Origin: CAZOWM01 sp964583615
Lineage (GTDB): Bacteria; Spirochaetota; B62-G9; DRHN01
Length of the DNA: 64,000 nt
Direction: 5' to 3'
Assembly (NCBI GenBank): GCA_964583615.1
Contig: CAZOWM010000012.1
Location: 1-64,000 of the forward strand
Numbering within the stretch: position 1 is the first letter of the stretch; each line of letters opens with the position of its first letter. The notes beneath the pieces are model-generated. The model ran no database searches, was not told the DNA's origin, and saw only the letters and a list, made by a program, of their open reading frames with translations. This document shows, piece by piece, positions 17,780 through 26,550 of this stretch. The translations under genes were made by a program, and so were the position numbers.

Positions 17780-18883
17780 GTGAGAGAAAAACAGACACCG
17801 CTCGATATCGATTATCGGCCTGTGCTGCCGCACAGACGAGACTGGAGGATCGGATGCATCGGAGCGGGGTTTATCATGTCGGAGTGTCACCTGCCTGCGT
17901 ATGTACGCGCGGGTTTCACCCCTTATGCAATCGCATCGAAGCATGTTGAAAATGCGCGTAAGGTTGCACGGAGGTTCGGGATCCGGAAGGTGTACGGAGA
18001 TCATCGGGCGCTTCTCGAGGACCGCGATATAGAAGTGATCGACATTGCGGTGCCGCCTGACGTGCAGGGTGAGATCGTGAGCGATGCTGCGCAGCACGGA
18101 ACTCACATAAGAGGAGTGCTCGCCCAGAAACCTCTCGGGGTCTGCTACAAAGATGCGGAAAAGACCGTCTCGCTCTGCGCGCATGCGAGAATCAGGCTCT
18201 CAGTGAACCAGAACATGCGGTATGATCAGTCGATCAGGGCGTGCAAGTGGCTGCTCGATGGGGGATATCTCGGAGATCCGGTTCTTGCGACCATCGAAAT
18301 GCGGGCGGTCCCGCACTGGATGTCCTGGCAGAAACGGCAGGGATGGGTCACCCTCAGGATAATGAGCATCCACCACCTCGATACGTTTCGCTTCCTCTTT
18401 GGTGATCCGCAGTTCGTCTACGCAAGCATCAGGCCGGATCCCAGGACGAGTTTTTTGCACGAAGACGGTATCTGCCTTTATGTGCTGGAATATGAGAACG
18501 GCCTCCGCGCAGCTTCCTGTGATGATGTGTGGGCCGGGCCTTTCCAAAATCGGGAAAAATCTGACAGCTACATCAGGTGGAGGGTTGAAGGATTGGAGGG
18601 GATTGCACAAGGCACCATCGGATGGCCTGCATTCCCTGAAAGAAGGCCGAGCACCATAGACTTCTGCACGAGTTTCAATCAGGGCTGGGTTCGGCCGCGC
18701 TGGAATGAGGTGTGGTTCCCTGACGCATTTCAAGGCCCTATGGCGCAACTGCTCTGCGCCCTCGAACAAGACAGAGAACCGGAGATAAGCGGCCGTGACA
18801 ATCTCGGTACCATGGCACTCGTTGATGCCTGTTACCGTTCTGCGAAAGAGAAGCGCGCTGTTGCCCCTCAGGAAATTCACTGA
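17780..18883 (+). CDS. Gfo/Idh/MocA-family oxidoreductase
   Basis: NAD(P)-dependent sugar-type dehydrogenase. N-terminal Rossmann motif GCIGAGFIMSECHLPAY (33-49), a QKPLG motif in place of the classic EKP (the Lys is kept), and a C-terminal substrate domain. SIHHLDTFRF carries the usual HxxD-like region. Substrate cannot be named. GTG 17780 is preceded by AGGAAG. It lies 67 bases after hypE in the same direction, but a role in hydrogenase metabolism is unlikely. Convergent with eno. Confidence 0.8.
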   Translation: MREKQTPLDIDYRPVLPHRRDWRIGCIGAGFIMSECHLPAYVRAGFTPYAIASKHVENARKVARRFGIRKVYGDHRALLEDRDIEVIDIAVPPDVQGEIVSDAAQHGTHIRGVLAQKPLGVCYKDAEKTVSLCAHARIRLSVNQNMRYDQSIRACKWLLDGGYLGDPVLATIEMRAVPHWMSWQKRQGWVTLRIMSIHHLDTFRFLFGDPQFVYASIRPDPRTSFLHEDGICLYVLEYENGLRAASCDDVWAGPFQNREKSDSYIRWRVEGLEGIAQGTIGWPAFPERRPSTIDFCTSFNQGWVRPRWNEVWFPDAFQGPMAQLLCALEQDREPEISGRDNLGTMALVDACYRSAKEKRAVAPQEIH

Positions 18884-18895
18884 AACGGGATCAAT

Positions 18896-18922
18896 AGAAA
18901 AAGGTGGCCTGTGAGGGCCACC
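18896..18922 (-). terminator. rho-independent terminator of eno
   Basis: Perfect 7-bp stem GGTGGCC/GGCCACC (18903-18909 with 18916-18922), 6-base loop. On the minus strand it is followed by a T-run (plus-strand A-run ending at 18902), so it stops enolase transcription 60 bases past the stop codon. Confidence 0.8.
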
Positions 18923-18981
18923 GTCGGTACTCTCTTTTTGCGGGTATTGTCGAATGCTCCTGTGAATGGTGGCTGCGGTTT

Positions 18982-20271
18982 TCAGCCTTTGATGCTGTAG
19001 TACACCGATTTTCCCCTGTAAATCGCTGAGTCTCCAAGTTCTTCCTCAATACGGAGCAGCTGATTGTATTTTGCGATTCTCTCCGAACGAGAGGCGGAAC
19101 CGGTTTTGATTTGCCCCGTATTCATTGCAACGACGAAATCGGCGATAAATGGATCTTCGGTCTCCCCTGATCTGTGAGAGACAACTGCGGTGAACCGGGC
19201 ACGCTTTGCCATCTCTATTGCATCAATGGTTTCTGTGACGGTACCGATCTGGTTGAGCTTGATGAGAATGGAATTCGCCGCTTTCTCTTCGATCCCGCGC
19301 CTCAATCTCTCGGTGTTTGTGACAAAGAGGTCGTCGCCCACGATCTGGATTCTCCTGCCAAGAGTTTTCGTCATGAGTTTGAAACCTTCCCAGTCATCTT
19401 CAGCGTGTCCGTCCTCAATCGAGATGATGGGGTACTTGTCTATGAGTTTTTCGTAAAAAGATACCAGAGCGGCGGAATCCTTTATGGGGTCCTTTTCAGC
19501 GGCAAGATTGTATTTACCGTTCTCGTAAAACGAGCTCGCCGCAGGGTCAAGGCAGATGACGATATCATCACCCGGCCTGTACCCGGCTTTTTCTATTGCC
19601 TTCATAATGACCTGGAGGGCTTCCTCGTTTGAGTTGAGGTTCGGCGCATACCCCCCTTCGTCTCCGACTGCGGTGCTCAGGCCCATTTCATTCAATATTT
19701 TTTTTAGTGCGTGAAACACTTCTGTACCCATTCGCAGCGCCTCCTTGAAACTCGAGGCACCTGCCGGTGCGACCATGAATTCCTGAATATCGACATTGTT
19801 GTCCGCGTGCTTTCCCCCGTTCAGAATGTTCATCATCGGGACGGGCAGTTCCTTCGCGTTGACCCCGCCGAGATATCTGTACAGTGAGAGCCCTGCATCG
19901 ATTGCAGCGGCCTTTGTACAGGCCATGGAAACAGCAAGAATTGCATTTGCGCCGAGATGCTCCTTGTTTTTCGTCCCGTCCAGTTCGATCATGATGCTAT
20001 CGATATCGGCCTGAAGTGAAGCATCATAGCTCAACAGCTCAGGGGCTATTTCGTCGTTGATGTTTTCACACGCCTTCTGTACCCCCTTGCCGAGATACCG
20101 GTTTTGGTCGCCGTCGCGAAGCTCTACAGCTTCGTATTCACCGGTTGAAGCCCCTGAGGGAACCGCCGCCCGTCCGAGAGCACCGGTTTCAAGCTGTACA
20201 TCTACTTCGACCGTTGGATTTCCACGAGAATCGAGAATCTCGCGTGCGTTTATGATTTCAATCGCAGACAT
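18982..20271 (-). CDS. eno: enolase
   Basis: Glycolytic 2-phosphoglycerate dehydratase, 429 residues. Start fixed by MSAIEIINAREILDSRGNPT with TCCTCC (plus strand) giving AGGAGGA upstream. Catalytic and magnesium motifs present: SGASTG, VGDEGG, SIEDG, GDDLFVTN, KLNQIGT and SHRSGETED. An upstream in-frame ATG at 20313 adds 14 unrelated residues and is rejected. Own promoter and terminator. Confidence 0.97.
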   Translation of the reverse strand: MSAIEIINAREILDSRGNPTVEVDVQLETGALGRAAVPSGASTGEYEAVELRDGDQNRYLGKGVQKACENINDEIAPELLSYDASLQADIDSIMIELDGTKNKEHLGANAILAVSMACTKAAAIDAGLSLYRYLGGVNAKELPVPMMNILNGGKHADNNVDIQEFMVAPAGASSFKEALRMGTEVFHALKKILNEMGLSTAVGDEGGYAPNLNSNEEALQVIMKAIEKAGYRPGDDIVICLDPAASSFYENGKYNLAAEKDPIKDSAALVSFYEKLIDKYPIISIEDGHAEDDWEGFKLMTKTLGRRIQIVGDDLFVTNTERLRRGIEEKAANSILIKLNQIGTVTETIDAIEMAKRARFTAVVSHRSGETEDPFIADFVVAMNTGQIKTGSASRSERIAKYNQLLRIEEELGDSAIYRGKSVYYSIKG

Positions 20272-20358
20272 TTCATTCCTCCTGTTTTTTCCCCATTTGC
20301 AAAGCGCATTCATCTGTGTTTTGATTGTTTCACACGATTGCGGTCGCTGAACGTTTTT

Positions 20359-20387
20359 AATATATAGGGAAGGGTATCAATCATCAA
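20359..20387 (-). promoter_or_regulatory. promoter of eno
   Basis: On the minus strand TTGATG (20382-20387), 17-base spacer, TATATT (20359-20364). It would give a leader of about 80 bases before the enolase start. Confidence 0.6.
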
Positions 20388-20451
20388 GCAATTAATTAAC
20401 AGCAGCTATGGTTGTACCGATAAATAAAGTGGTATCAGGGAGAAGAACCTC

Positions 20452-21795
20452 ATGGAGGAAGTGAAAAACCGGCGTATAAAAAAAAAGCAACGCGAGCTTA
20501 TCGGCGTGTATGTGTTGCTCTTTTTCGCGCTCATGGTCACCTTCTGCACTGTGAATTACCTTACAGGAATTATTGCGTTTTCACTGCCCTGCCCGTCAAT
20601 CGATCTCCCGCTGTTTCCCGTTCAGAAGCCTGACTATGTGACCTCTTATCTGTCACTGCGCACAAAGAAGATGATACTGCGGGATGTGATGACGCTTCTC
20701 GAAGACAAAAAAGTGACGGTTGCACGGATAGAAATGCAATGTGCAGCTCTTGAAAGAGACAAGGAAACTTTTCTTGTATCCATGGAGCAAAAGCAAAATG
20801 TGTTTCATGAAAACCTCGCCATTCTCGATGATCCGGGTTTGATTGAGGGGTTGCAAACCCTGGTACAGCTCAAAAAAGACAGGCAAAGCTTCGATAGGGA
20901 AATGCACAGAAGGGTCGGTATCTACCTGAAGGTATATGAGAAGAGATTGAAAGAGCTTGAGGAAAAGAAACATTCCGTTCTGATGGAGATCACGGAGCTT
21001 CAGGGGCTCGCGAAAGCGCTCAATGAGAAGAAAACCATTCAAAGCAGCAGAGGCAATCCGGGCGTTTTTTTGTCAGAGGTAAAACACAATCTGTACCGGC
21101 GGTTTTTGTTCTCGATGGAACGCGGCATGTTCGACAGGGCTCTGGAACAGCTTGACCTCCTCATGAGCCTCGAATGGAGCTCAGGGGATACGGAACAGCT
21201 GAGCATCGTACGCGGGCTCCTCTCCGTTTTAACAGACTACCAAAGGGAGCTGAATGCCCTGGAGGATAAAACTTTTCTGGATGAGTTGAAGCTTTCCTAT
21301 CTTGCGGAAGACTATGATATTTCTCTTTCCCGAGTGGAAATGCTAGAAAAGAATGGCTATATATCACCTCTTCTCACGCAGCTTCGCGAGACGCTGTATG
21401 AGAATATCACGGCTGAAGGAATCGTTATGGATGAAATCGAGGTGAAGTCGCGCCTGAAAGAGCTCTCAAAAAAGGCCGAGAAATTCGAGAAACATGGAGA
21501 GTATGGGAAAGCAGTAAAAATATACGAGGACCTCCTTATCCTGAACCTTCCTTCCTACGACAGGGAATACCTCATTCAGAAGCTTCATTCGCTCATGATC
21601 CCCTCGATGAAAAAGGAGATAAAAAGAAACGACAACACCGAGGCGATTAAATATCTGGAGAATGCACGCACTCTTCAACGGGAAGGGAGAATTAATGAAG
21701 CGGCTGAAGTGTATGTGAAGCTCATACAAAACTGCCCGAATTCTGATTACATAGAGGAAGCGGTTTCGCACATATTGAGAATTTCCGAAGAATAA
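20452..21795 (+). CDS. membrane-anchored coiled-coil/TPR protein of unknown function
   Basis: Unrecognised protein of 447 residues. A basic N-terminus (NRRIKKKQR) is followed by one membrane helix (about 17-42), so the bulk is probably extracytoplasmic. Residues 65-200 are strongly heptad-like coiled coil; two TPR-like helix pairs appear near 340-365 (GEYGKAVKIYEDLL) and 400-430 (GRINEAAEVYVKLI). Such proteins are common scaffolds in spirochaetes, but no named family comes to mind. ATG 20452 has GGGAGAAGAA upstream. Convergent with folA, six bases apart. Confidence 0.75.
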   Translation: MEEVKNRRIKKKQRELIGVYVLLFFALMVTFCTVNYLTGIIAFSLPCPSIDLPLFPVQKPDYVTSYLSLRTKKMILRDVMTLLEDKKVTVARIEMQCAALERDKETFLVSMEQKQNVFHENLAILDDPGLIEGLQTLVQLKKDRQSFDREMHRRVGIYLKVYEKRLKELEEKKHSVLMEITELQGLAKALNEKKTIQSSRGNPGVFLSEVKHNLYRRFLFSMERGMFDRALEQLDLLMSLEWSSGDTEQLSIVRGLLSVLTDYQRELNALEDKTFLDELKLSYLAEDYDISLSRVEMLEKNGYISPLLTQLRETLYENITAEGIVMDEIEVKSRLKELSKKAEKFEKHGEYGKAVKIYEDLLILNLPSYDREYLIQKLHSLMIPSMKKEIKRNDNTEAIKYLENARTLQREGRINEAAEVYVKLIQNCPNSDYIEEAVSHILRISEE

Positions 21796-21801
21796 AACGG
21801 C

Positions 21802-22284
21802 TCATCGTTTTCTCTCCAGTATATAAAAGGTAAAAGGGATATCTCCTGTGTGGGGTTCTTTCAGAACGGTGTGATATTCTTCCGTAGAGAAACTGGGGAA
21901 AAAAACATCTCCTTCGAATAATTTTTCAATCACCGTGAGATAGATCCTGTCCGCAAACGGGATAGCTTCACGAAAAACACGTGCGCCCCCGATGATGAAT
22001 ATTTCGGGTTCATTGCGGTCTCTGTACGAATGTATCGCCTCTACAAGCGAGTGAAAGATTTTCGCCCCCTTGACTCGATAATCATTCCTGCGCGTGAGGA
22101 TCACGTTTTCTCTGTCAGGAAGAAGGCGGCCCATCGACTCATACGTCTTTCTGCCCATTATCACGGGATGGCCTCTGGTGTGTTTTCTAAACCATCTGAA
22201 GTCTTCAGGTATGTGCCATGGGAGTGCGTTATCTTTTCCTATTACCCACTGTACAGTTGCTGCAACAATAATTGAAACTTTCAT
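21802..22284 (-). CDS. folA: dihydrofolate reductase
   Basis: DHFR of 160 residues: NADPH-dependent reduction of dihydrofolate. Seen: VIGKDNALPWHIPEDFRWF with the catalytic acidic residue in PEDFRWF, VIMGRKTYESMG for NADPH binding, ILTRR and IIGGARVF. Located 3 bases after the double-receiver gene on the same strand, so co-transcribed although functionally unrelated. Translation may be coupled; there is no strong separate Shine-Dalgarno. No thymidylate synthase is adjacent. Confidence 0.93.
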   Translation of the reverse strand: MKVSIIVAATVQWVIGKDNALPWHIPEDFRWFRKHTRGHPVIMGRKTYESMGRLLPDRENVILTRRNDYRVKGAKIFHSLVEAIHSYRDRNEPEIFIIGGARVFREAIPFADRIYLTVIEKLFEGDVFFPSFSTEEYHTVLKEPHTGDIPFTFYILERKR

Positions 22285-22287
22285 ATG

Positions 22288-23703
22288 TTATTTTATGATT
22301 TGCGAAAGCCGGCCCAGATCGAATGGGCTTGTCAGAAATCCCTTCACGCCGAGCCGTATTGCCTGCTCGACGCTTTCATTCTTCACCATCCGCCCGGTAA
22401 GGATAAACTGTGCATTTCTTACCCTGGGAAGCAGCTTCATGCTTTTTATGAAGTTCAGGCCGTTTCCATTGTCAAGGCCGAGATCGATCAGGACGTAATC
22501 GTACAGGCTGTTTTTTATCAGAGCAAGGGCCTCTTTTGAATCCGGAGACGTGCTCACGGAAAATCCCCGTTCCTGAAAGAAATCCCGCAGTGTTTTGAGA
22601 TCATCTTCATTGTTGTTCACAATGAGGATGTTGATTGCGAACTGCTTCTTGGTTTCCCGGACGGAACTCAAGTCCCTCAACTCTTCTGGGACCACGATCC
22701 CTGTCAGTTCGATGGAATCCATGACCACGTCGACATCCTCGTTTTCAAGAATCTGCCGGTCCGACCCGATCTTTGCCTTTCTCGTGTAGTACAGTTTTTT
22801 GACTCCGCCCTCGGTAAGCTTTTTGAGTTCCTCCATGCCGAAACTCTTTCCCTGCTCTTTCACGAGCGTTCCCTTTTTATCGTACAGATTTTTAAAAAGA
22901 ACAATCCCTGGTTTTAAAAATTCAACGAGCACTTCGTTCTCTTCATTTACAAGGTAGAGAGACTTCAGCTTATTGAGACCGCCGATATAGTTGTCGACAA
23001 TCTCAAACCGGGACGCTCTGCTGCTGTTTTTAATAAGCTGGGTCATATTTTGATCTGAGGTCAGTATCTTTACGTTGGAGTCAGGGAGCCGGGGGAAATA
23101 TGTGACAAAGTCAAAAAGCTTGTCAAACGCTGATTGGGAGGGGTTTTCTCCTTCGATGCCGTACAGAATGATGTAAAACCGTTTTTTTATGGTCTGGTCC
23201 GTTCGCGCAGTGTCGAGGATCCGGAATTTCAATGCCGTGATGTCAGCGTGCGTGAAAGAACCGCCTACCTCGATAATGATAATTCCTTCCCGGATGAACA
23301 CTTCTGTTATGAGACGTTTTTCTTGCGGATTTTCGGCCATGCCGAGATGATGGAATACAGCCTTCCGCAGCCGCTCGAGGACAACGGGACGGGTGAGTGT
23401 TTCCACCGCACCCTGTCTGAGAAGCATTTTCACATCCGCGATTTTTGCTTTCCCCACAAAGACGATCACAGGGGTGTTCTCCGCGCCCATTACCTTCTTC
23501 TTTCTTTCAAGGAATGCCTGCATATCCATGTCATCTACACTATCGGAAATGAGGATGAGGTCGGGCTTTTGGCTCCTCAGAGCGGAAATGCCGAACTGCG
23601 CATTCTTCGTTGAGGTGAGCTGGAAATCGTAAATTTTCAGGTACTCTTCGATTTTTTCGATGGTATACTCGTCATTGTTAACAAGAAGAATACTCTTTCC
23701 CAT
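22288..23703 (-). CDS. double-receiver protein with degenerate phosphorylation sites
   Basis: About 471 residues (488 if the upstream ATG at 23754 is used; the domain starts at MGKSILLVNND). Receiver 1 (1-120): acidic pocket NND, but the phospho-Asp position in PDLILIS is Ser53 with Asp one residue later, and the conserved Lys is Arg (LTRP). A middle region (about 135-230) has a STAS-like pattern (EGIIIIEVGGSFTHAD). A linker of mixed beta strands follows. Receiver 2 (about 350-471): NNNEDD pocket, Asp retained in VLIDLGL, but the Lys is Ser (LTSPF). Missing Lys in both suggests phosphorylation-independent or atypical signalling. Co-transcribed with folA. Confidence 0.8.
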   Translation of the reverse strand: MGKSILLVNNDEYTIEKIEEYLKIYDFQLTSTKNAQFGISALRSQKPDLILISDSVDDMDMQAFLERKKKVMGAENTPVIVFVGKAKIADVKMLLRQGAVETLTRPVVLERLRKAVFHHLGMAENPQEKRLITEVFIREGIIIIEVGGSFTHADITALKFRILDTARTDQTIKKRFYIILYGIEGENPSQSAFDKLFDFVTYFPRLPDSNVKILTSDQNMTQLIKNSSRASRFEIVDNYIGGLNKLKSLYLVNEENEVLVEFLKPGIVLFKNLYDKKGTLVKEQGKSFGMEELKKLTEGGVKKLYYTRKAKIGSDRQILENEDVDVVMDSIELTGIVVPEELRDLSSVRETKKQFAINILIVNNNEDDLKTLRDFFQERGFSVSTSPDSKEALALIKNSLYDYVLIDLGLDNGNGLNFIKSMKLLPRVRNAQFILTGRMVKNESVEQAIRLGVKGFLTSPFDLGRLSQIIK

Positions 23704-23856
23704 AGGTTGCGCTTTCCCAAATAAATGTTCTCTCATTCTGATTATATCTCTCATTAGAGAAAATTGCGAACCATTTATATGAAAATAAAGCCTTGATCAC
23801 ATCCGAAACGAGGAGTTATTCTTTTAAGTACTGCGTTCGGTCTGCCGGAGGTTGTC

Positions 23857-24705
23857 ATGAAGAGAAGCGTGAGAATAACGATAATCGGTGTGGTATTCAA
23901 TACGATCCTTTTTTCCATGAAACTTACTGGCTGGCTCCTTTCGAACAGTTTGGCACTTGTCTCGGACGCGATCAATTCACTGCTCGATATATTCGCCTCG
24001 GTTGCAATTTTTTTTGCAGTACGAATAGCATTGAGAAAGGCGGATGCCGATCATCCATTCGGTCATCACAGGGCGGAGCCCATCGCAGGGCTCATCGTCG
24101 CAATCCTGGCAGCGATCCTGGGGTTTGAGATCATAAAAAACGCCTTTGAGGGATTTTTCATGGAAAAAGATCTGAGGATAAACCTGCTGATATTTGTCAT
24201 TGTGATCGCCACAATAGCGGTGAAGCTGTATCTATACATTTTGTTTCGGCTGGAAGGGCAAAAGGTGAAGAGCCCCGCTCTTCTGGCATCGTCCATGGAT
24301 CACAGAAACGACATTCTTGTTTCATTTTCGGTGCTTTTCAGTAATCTGGCCGCCTATACCGGTTATTCGGTTTTTGATTCAATTATTGCACTGTGTATCG
24401 GCGGATTTATTGTGTATTCGGGCTTCAGAATCGGAATGGAGAACATCGATTTTCTCATGGGGAAGGTCCCCCCTGCAGAGGTGATGGAAAAACTCAAACA
24501 GAGTGCTCTCGGCGTGGACGGGGTGAAGAATATACACGATGTGCGGGCCCACTATATCGGAGACATCATCCAGGCAGAAATACACATCGAGGTTGATAAA
24601 AGTCTGCGAACCGAGGAGTCACACAGAATTGCGGAAAGTGTCAAGTATCAGCTGGAGAGTACGGAGGTGGTAGACTATGCATTTGTTCACGTTGAACCAG
24701 TATGA
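23857..24705 (+). CDS. cation diffusion facilitator transporter
   Basis: CDF/ZnT family, 282 residues: about six membrane helices and a C-terminal cytoplasmic domain, exporting Zn, Fe, Mn or Co in exchange for protons. Metal-site motifs: SDAINSLLD (D37, N40, D44) in helix 2 and MDHRNDIL (D148, H149, D152) in helix 5; DHPFGHHRAE is the classic loop. ATG 23857 has GGAGGTTGTC before it. Stop and the stop of the convergent symporter are one base apart. Confidence 0.92.
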   Translation: MKRSVRITIIGVVFNTILFSMKLTGWLLSNSLALVSDAINSLLDIFASVAIFFAVRIALRKADADHPFGHHRAEPIAGLIVAILAAILGFEIIKNAFEGFFMEKDLRINLLIFVIVIATIAVKLYLYILFRLEGQKVKSPALLASSMDHRNDILVSFSVLFSNLAAYTGYSVFDSIIALCIGGFIVYSGFRIGMENIDFLMGKVPPAEVMEKLKQSALGVDGVKNIHDVRAHYIGDIIQAEIHIEVDKSLRTEESHRIAESVKYQLESTEVVDYAFVHVEPV

Positions 24706-24706
24706 T

Positions 24707-26335
24707 TCATAGGCACAGTGAGACCGGAACCGTTTTTTTGCTCTTAAAATACAATCGAAAAAGTACTGACAGGAGCACTCCGAGCCCGAAGTAGTACAAG
24801 ACCCATACGGGGAGACCACCGATCAGTATTGGTGTTCTGCCCCACGCCCAAAAGTCATGTCCAAGGATGAATACCGCTGTAAAGATCGGGATCCATGAAA
24901 AACTTTCAGGATTAACTTTGAACACGATAGATGTATTCTCTCTCCCTGGAGGAAAGAGAACACTTCCGAGCACAAACATAGCGGCACTTACAGCCATGAT
25001 GGGCACGACCGGGAATATCCATTCCGTTCGGATTGCGTTGAAATAATAACCCAAAACCATGAACTCTCCCAGGAGTATGCTCGCAATGGCGCCGTGTGCA
25101 TTCGCCTTTTTCCAGTAGAGTCCGCCTATGACCGTAGGCGCGAGCACGCTGAGTCCGTTGAATGTGGTTTTATTGATAAAATCCAGAATGGTATGAGGCG
25201 GCTTTACGGAGATGAGAACACCCACAAGCCCCAGGAGAACGATTGTGAGCTTCTCTTTTAATATTTCTTTTTTTCTGATCGTAAAAAAATCGCTTGTAAT
25301 TATCGATGTGAGGGTGAGGAGCTGGGAATCCATGGTAGACATGAGTGCCGCGATGCTTCCGGTAAGAAGAAGTGTACTTAAAAGCGGACCGGTATACCTG
25401 GCAAGAAGAAGGGGGAAAATCGTGTCCGACTGTTCAGGCAGAAGATCGGGGAATGTAAAGCGTCCCATCACACCGATTGAAACTGTGAGAAAAAATAGAA
25501 AGGTCGTGATGATCGGATAGAACACGATCGTGGATTTCAGCGTCTCTTCATCCCGCGCGGCCATAAAGCGCTGAAAGAGCTGCGGAAACATAGGATCCGC
25601 GAAGAACCACAGAAACATATAGCCGAACCAGATTCCCGGCCCCATTACAGAGCCGTTTCCCGGCCGTGAGAGAAGCGAAGGAAAAGAACTTTTCAGCGAT
25701 TCATGAATGTGCACGAACCCTCCGCTTCTCTGCGCAATAATGAGAAATGCGGTGAGGGTGAACCCGATCATCATTGCCCCCTGCATGAAATCGGTCCACA
25801 CAATAGAACGTAACCCACCGAGCGTGACGTACGCGACGATGAATGCGGTGATGACAACTACGCCGGCAAGATAGGGAATTCCCATGAGAGAATTGAGGGA
25901 TTTCCCGCTTGCAATTGCCTGGATCGCAATGTAGGGAAGAGTGAATATGACCATGATAAGTGAAAACAGTTTTTTCAGCATCGGAGATCTGTACCGATCG
26001 TACACAAAATCTGATGGTGTGATGTAATTGTTTTTCTGTGATAGAATAAGGATTTTACTGCCGATAATGTGAAAGCTGAGCGCCATGAATCCGGTCCCGA
26101 ATCCCATCACAGGGTAGAATGCATACCCTATTCTGTACCCGGCCCCGGAAAAACCGAAAATCGTGAATGCGCTGAAGTTCGTTGCCGCCATCGTAAAAAA
26201 CAGAAGAAGCTTTGAAAGGTTCCTTCCGGCAAGGAAGAATTCCACCTTGTTTTTCTTCGCCTGTTTTCGAAACAGCGTTCCGACAGCAAGTGTAATGGAG
26301 AGGTAAACAAGAAGAATGATGATGCGTGAGTACAT
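24707..26335 (-). CDS. sodium:solute symporter (SSS family)
   Basis: Integral membrane protein of 542 residues with about 13 hydrophobic helices, opening with FFLAGRNLSKLLLFFTMAATNFSAFTIFG, shown here only as FFLAGRNLS plus ATNFSAFT, the SSS hallmark, and GGLRSIVWTDFMQG in the middle. Belongs to the sodium-coupled family that takes up sugars, amino acids, pantothenate or carboxylates; the substrate is not predictable. GGGAGA precedes ATG 26335. Its leader holds a promoter and an intrinsic terminator, so expression may be attenuated. Confidence 0.9.
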   Translation of the reverse strand: MYSRIIILLVYLSITLAVGTLFRKQAKKNKVEFFLAGRNLSKLLLFFTMAATNFSAFTIFGFSGAGYRIGYAFYPVMGFGTGFMALSFHIIGSKILILSQKNNYITPSDFVYDRYRSPMLKKLFSLIMVIFTLPYIAIQAIASGKSLNSLMGIPYLAGVVVITAFIVAYVTLGGLRSIVWTDFMQGAMMIGFTLTAFLIIAQRSGGFVHIHESLKSSFPSLLSRPGNGSVMGPGIWFGYMFLWFFADPMFPQLFQRFMAARDEETLKSTIVFYPIITTFLFFLTVSIGVMGRFTFPDLLPEQSDTIFPLLLARYTGPLLSTLLLTGSIAALMSTMDSQLLTLTSIITSDFFTIRKKEILKEKLTIVLLGLVGVLISVKPPHTILDFINKTTFNGLSVLAPTVIGGLYWKKANAHGAIASILLGEFMVLGYYFNAIRTEWIFPVVPIMAVSAAMFVLGSVLFPPGRENTSIVFKVNPESFSWIPIFTAVFILGHDFWAWGRTPILIGGLPVWVLYYFGLGVLLSVLFRLYFKSKKTVPVSLCL

Positions 26336-26357
26336 GGCATTCTCCCAGGGGTGAGAA

Positions 26358-26394
26358 TAAAAAAGCCATCAAGACCCTTACGAGTCTGGATGGC
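26358..26394 (-). promoter_or_regulatory. intrinsic terminator in the symporter leader (attenuator or small RNA end)
   Basis: On the minus strand an 11-bp hairpin with one mismatch (26384-26394 with 26365-26375, 8-base loop) is followed by TTTTTTAT. It lies between the promoter at 26444-26472 and the symporter ATG at 26335; no minus-strand gene lies upstream that it could serve. Either a conditional attenuator or the end of an RNA of about 75 bases. Confidence 0.7.
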
Positions 26395-26443
26395 GTGAGC
26401 CTAGAACATAACTCGTCGTGTATTACGTTTCTTTTTTGAAAAG

Positions 26444-26472
26444 AGTATATCAAAGCTGGAAATCTACGTCAA
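26444..26472 (-). promoter_or_regulatory. strong sigma70 promoter of the symporter leader
   Basis: Minus strand TTGACG (26467-26472), exactly 17-base spacer, TATACT (26444-26449). Predicted transcript start near 26437. Confidence 0.75.
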
Positions 26473-26488
26473 CAGGAAATGATTCTGT

Positions 26489-26517
26489 TTGACTACAAAT
26501 TGATTTTCGTTTATTAT
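26489..26517 (+). promoter_or_regulatory. promoter of the corrinoid protein gene
   Basis: TTGACT (26489-26494), 17-base spacer, TATTAT (26512-26517); divergent from the symporter promoter, with the two -35 boxes about 16 bases apart. Confidence 0.65.
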
Positions 26518-26550
26518 TTTACAATTACCACGTGTTATGGAGGTAACTGA

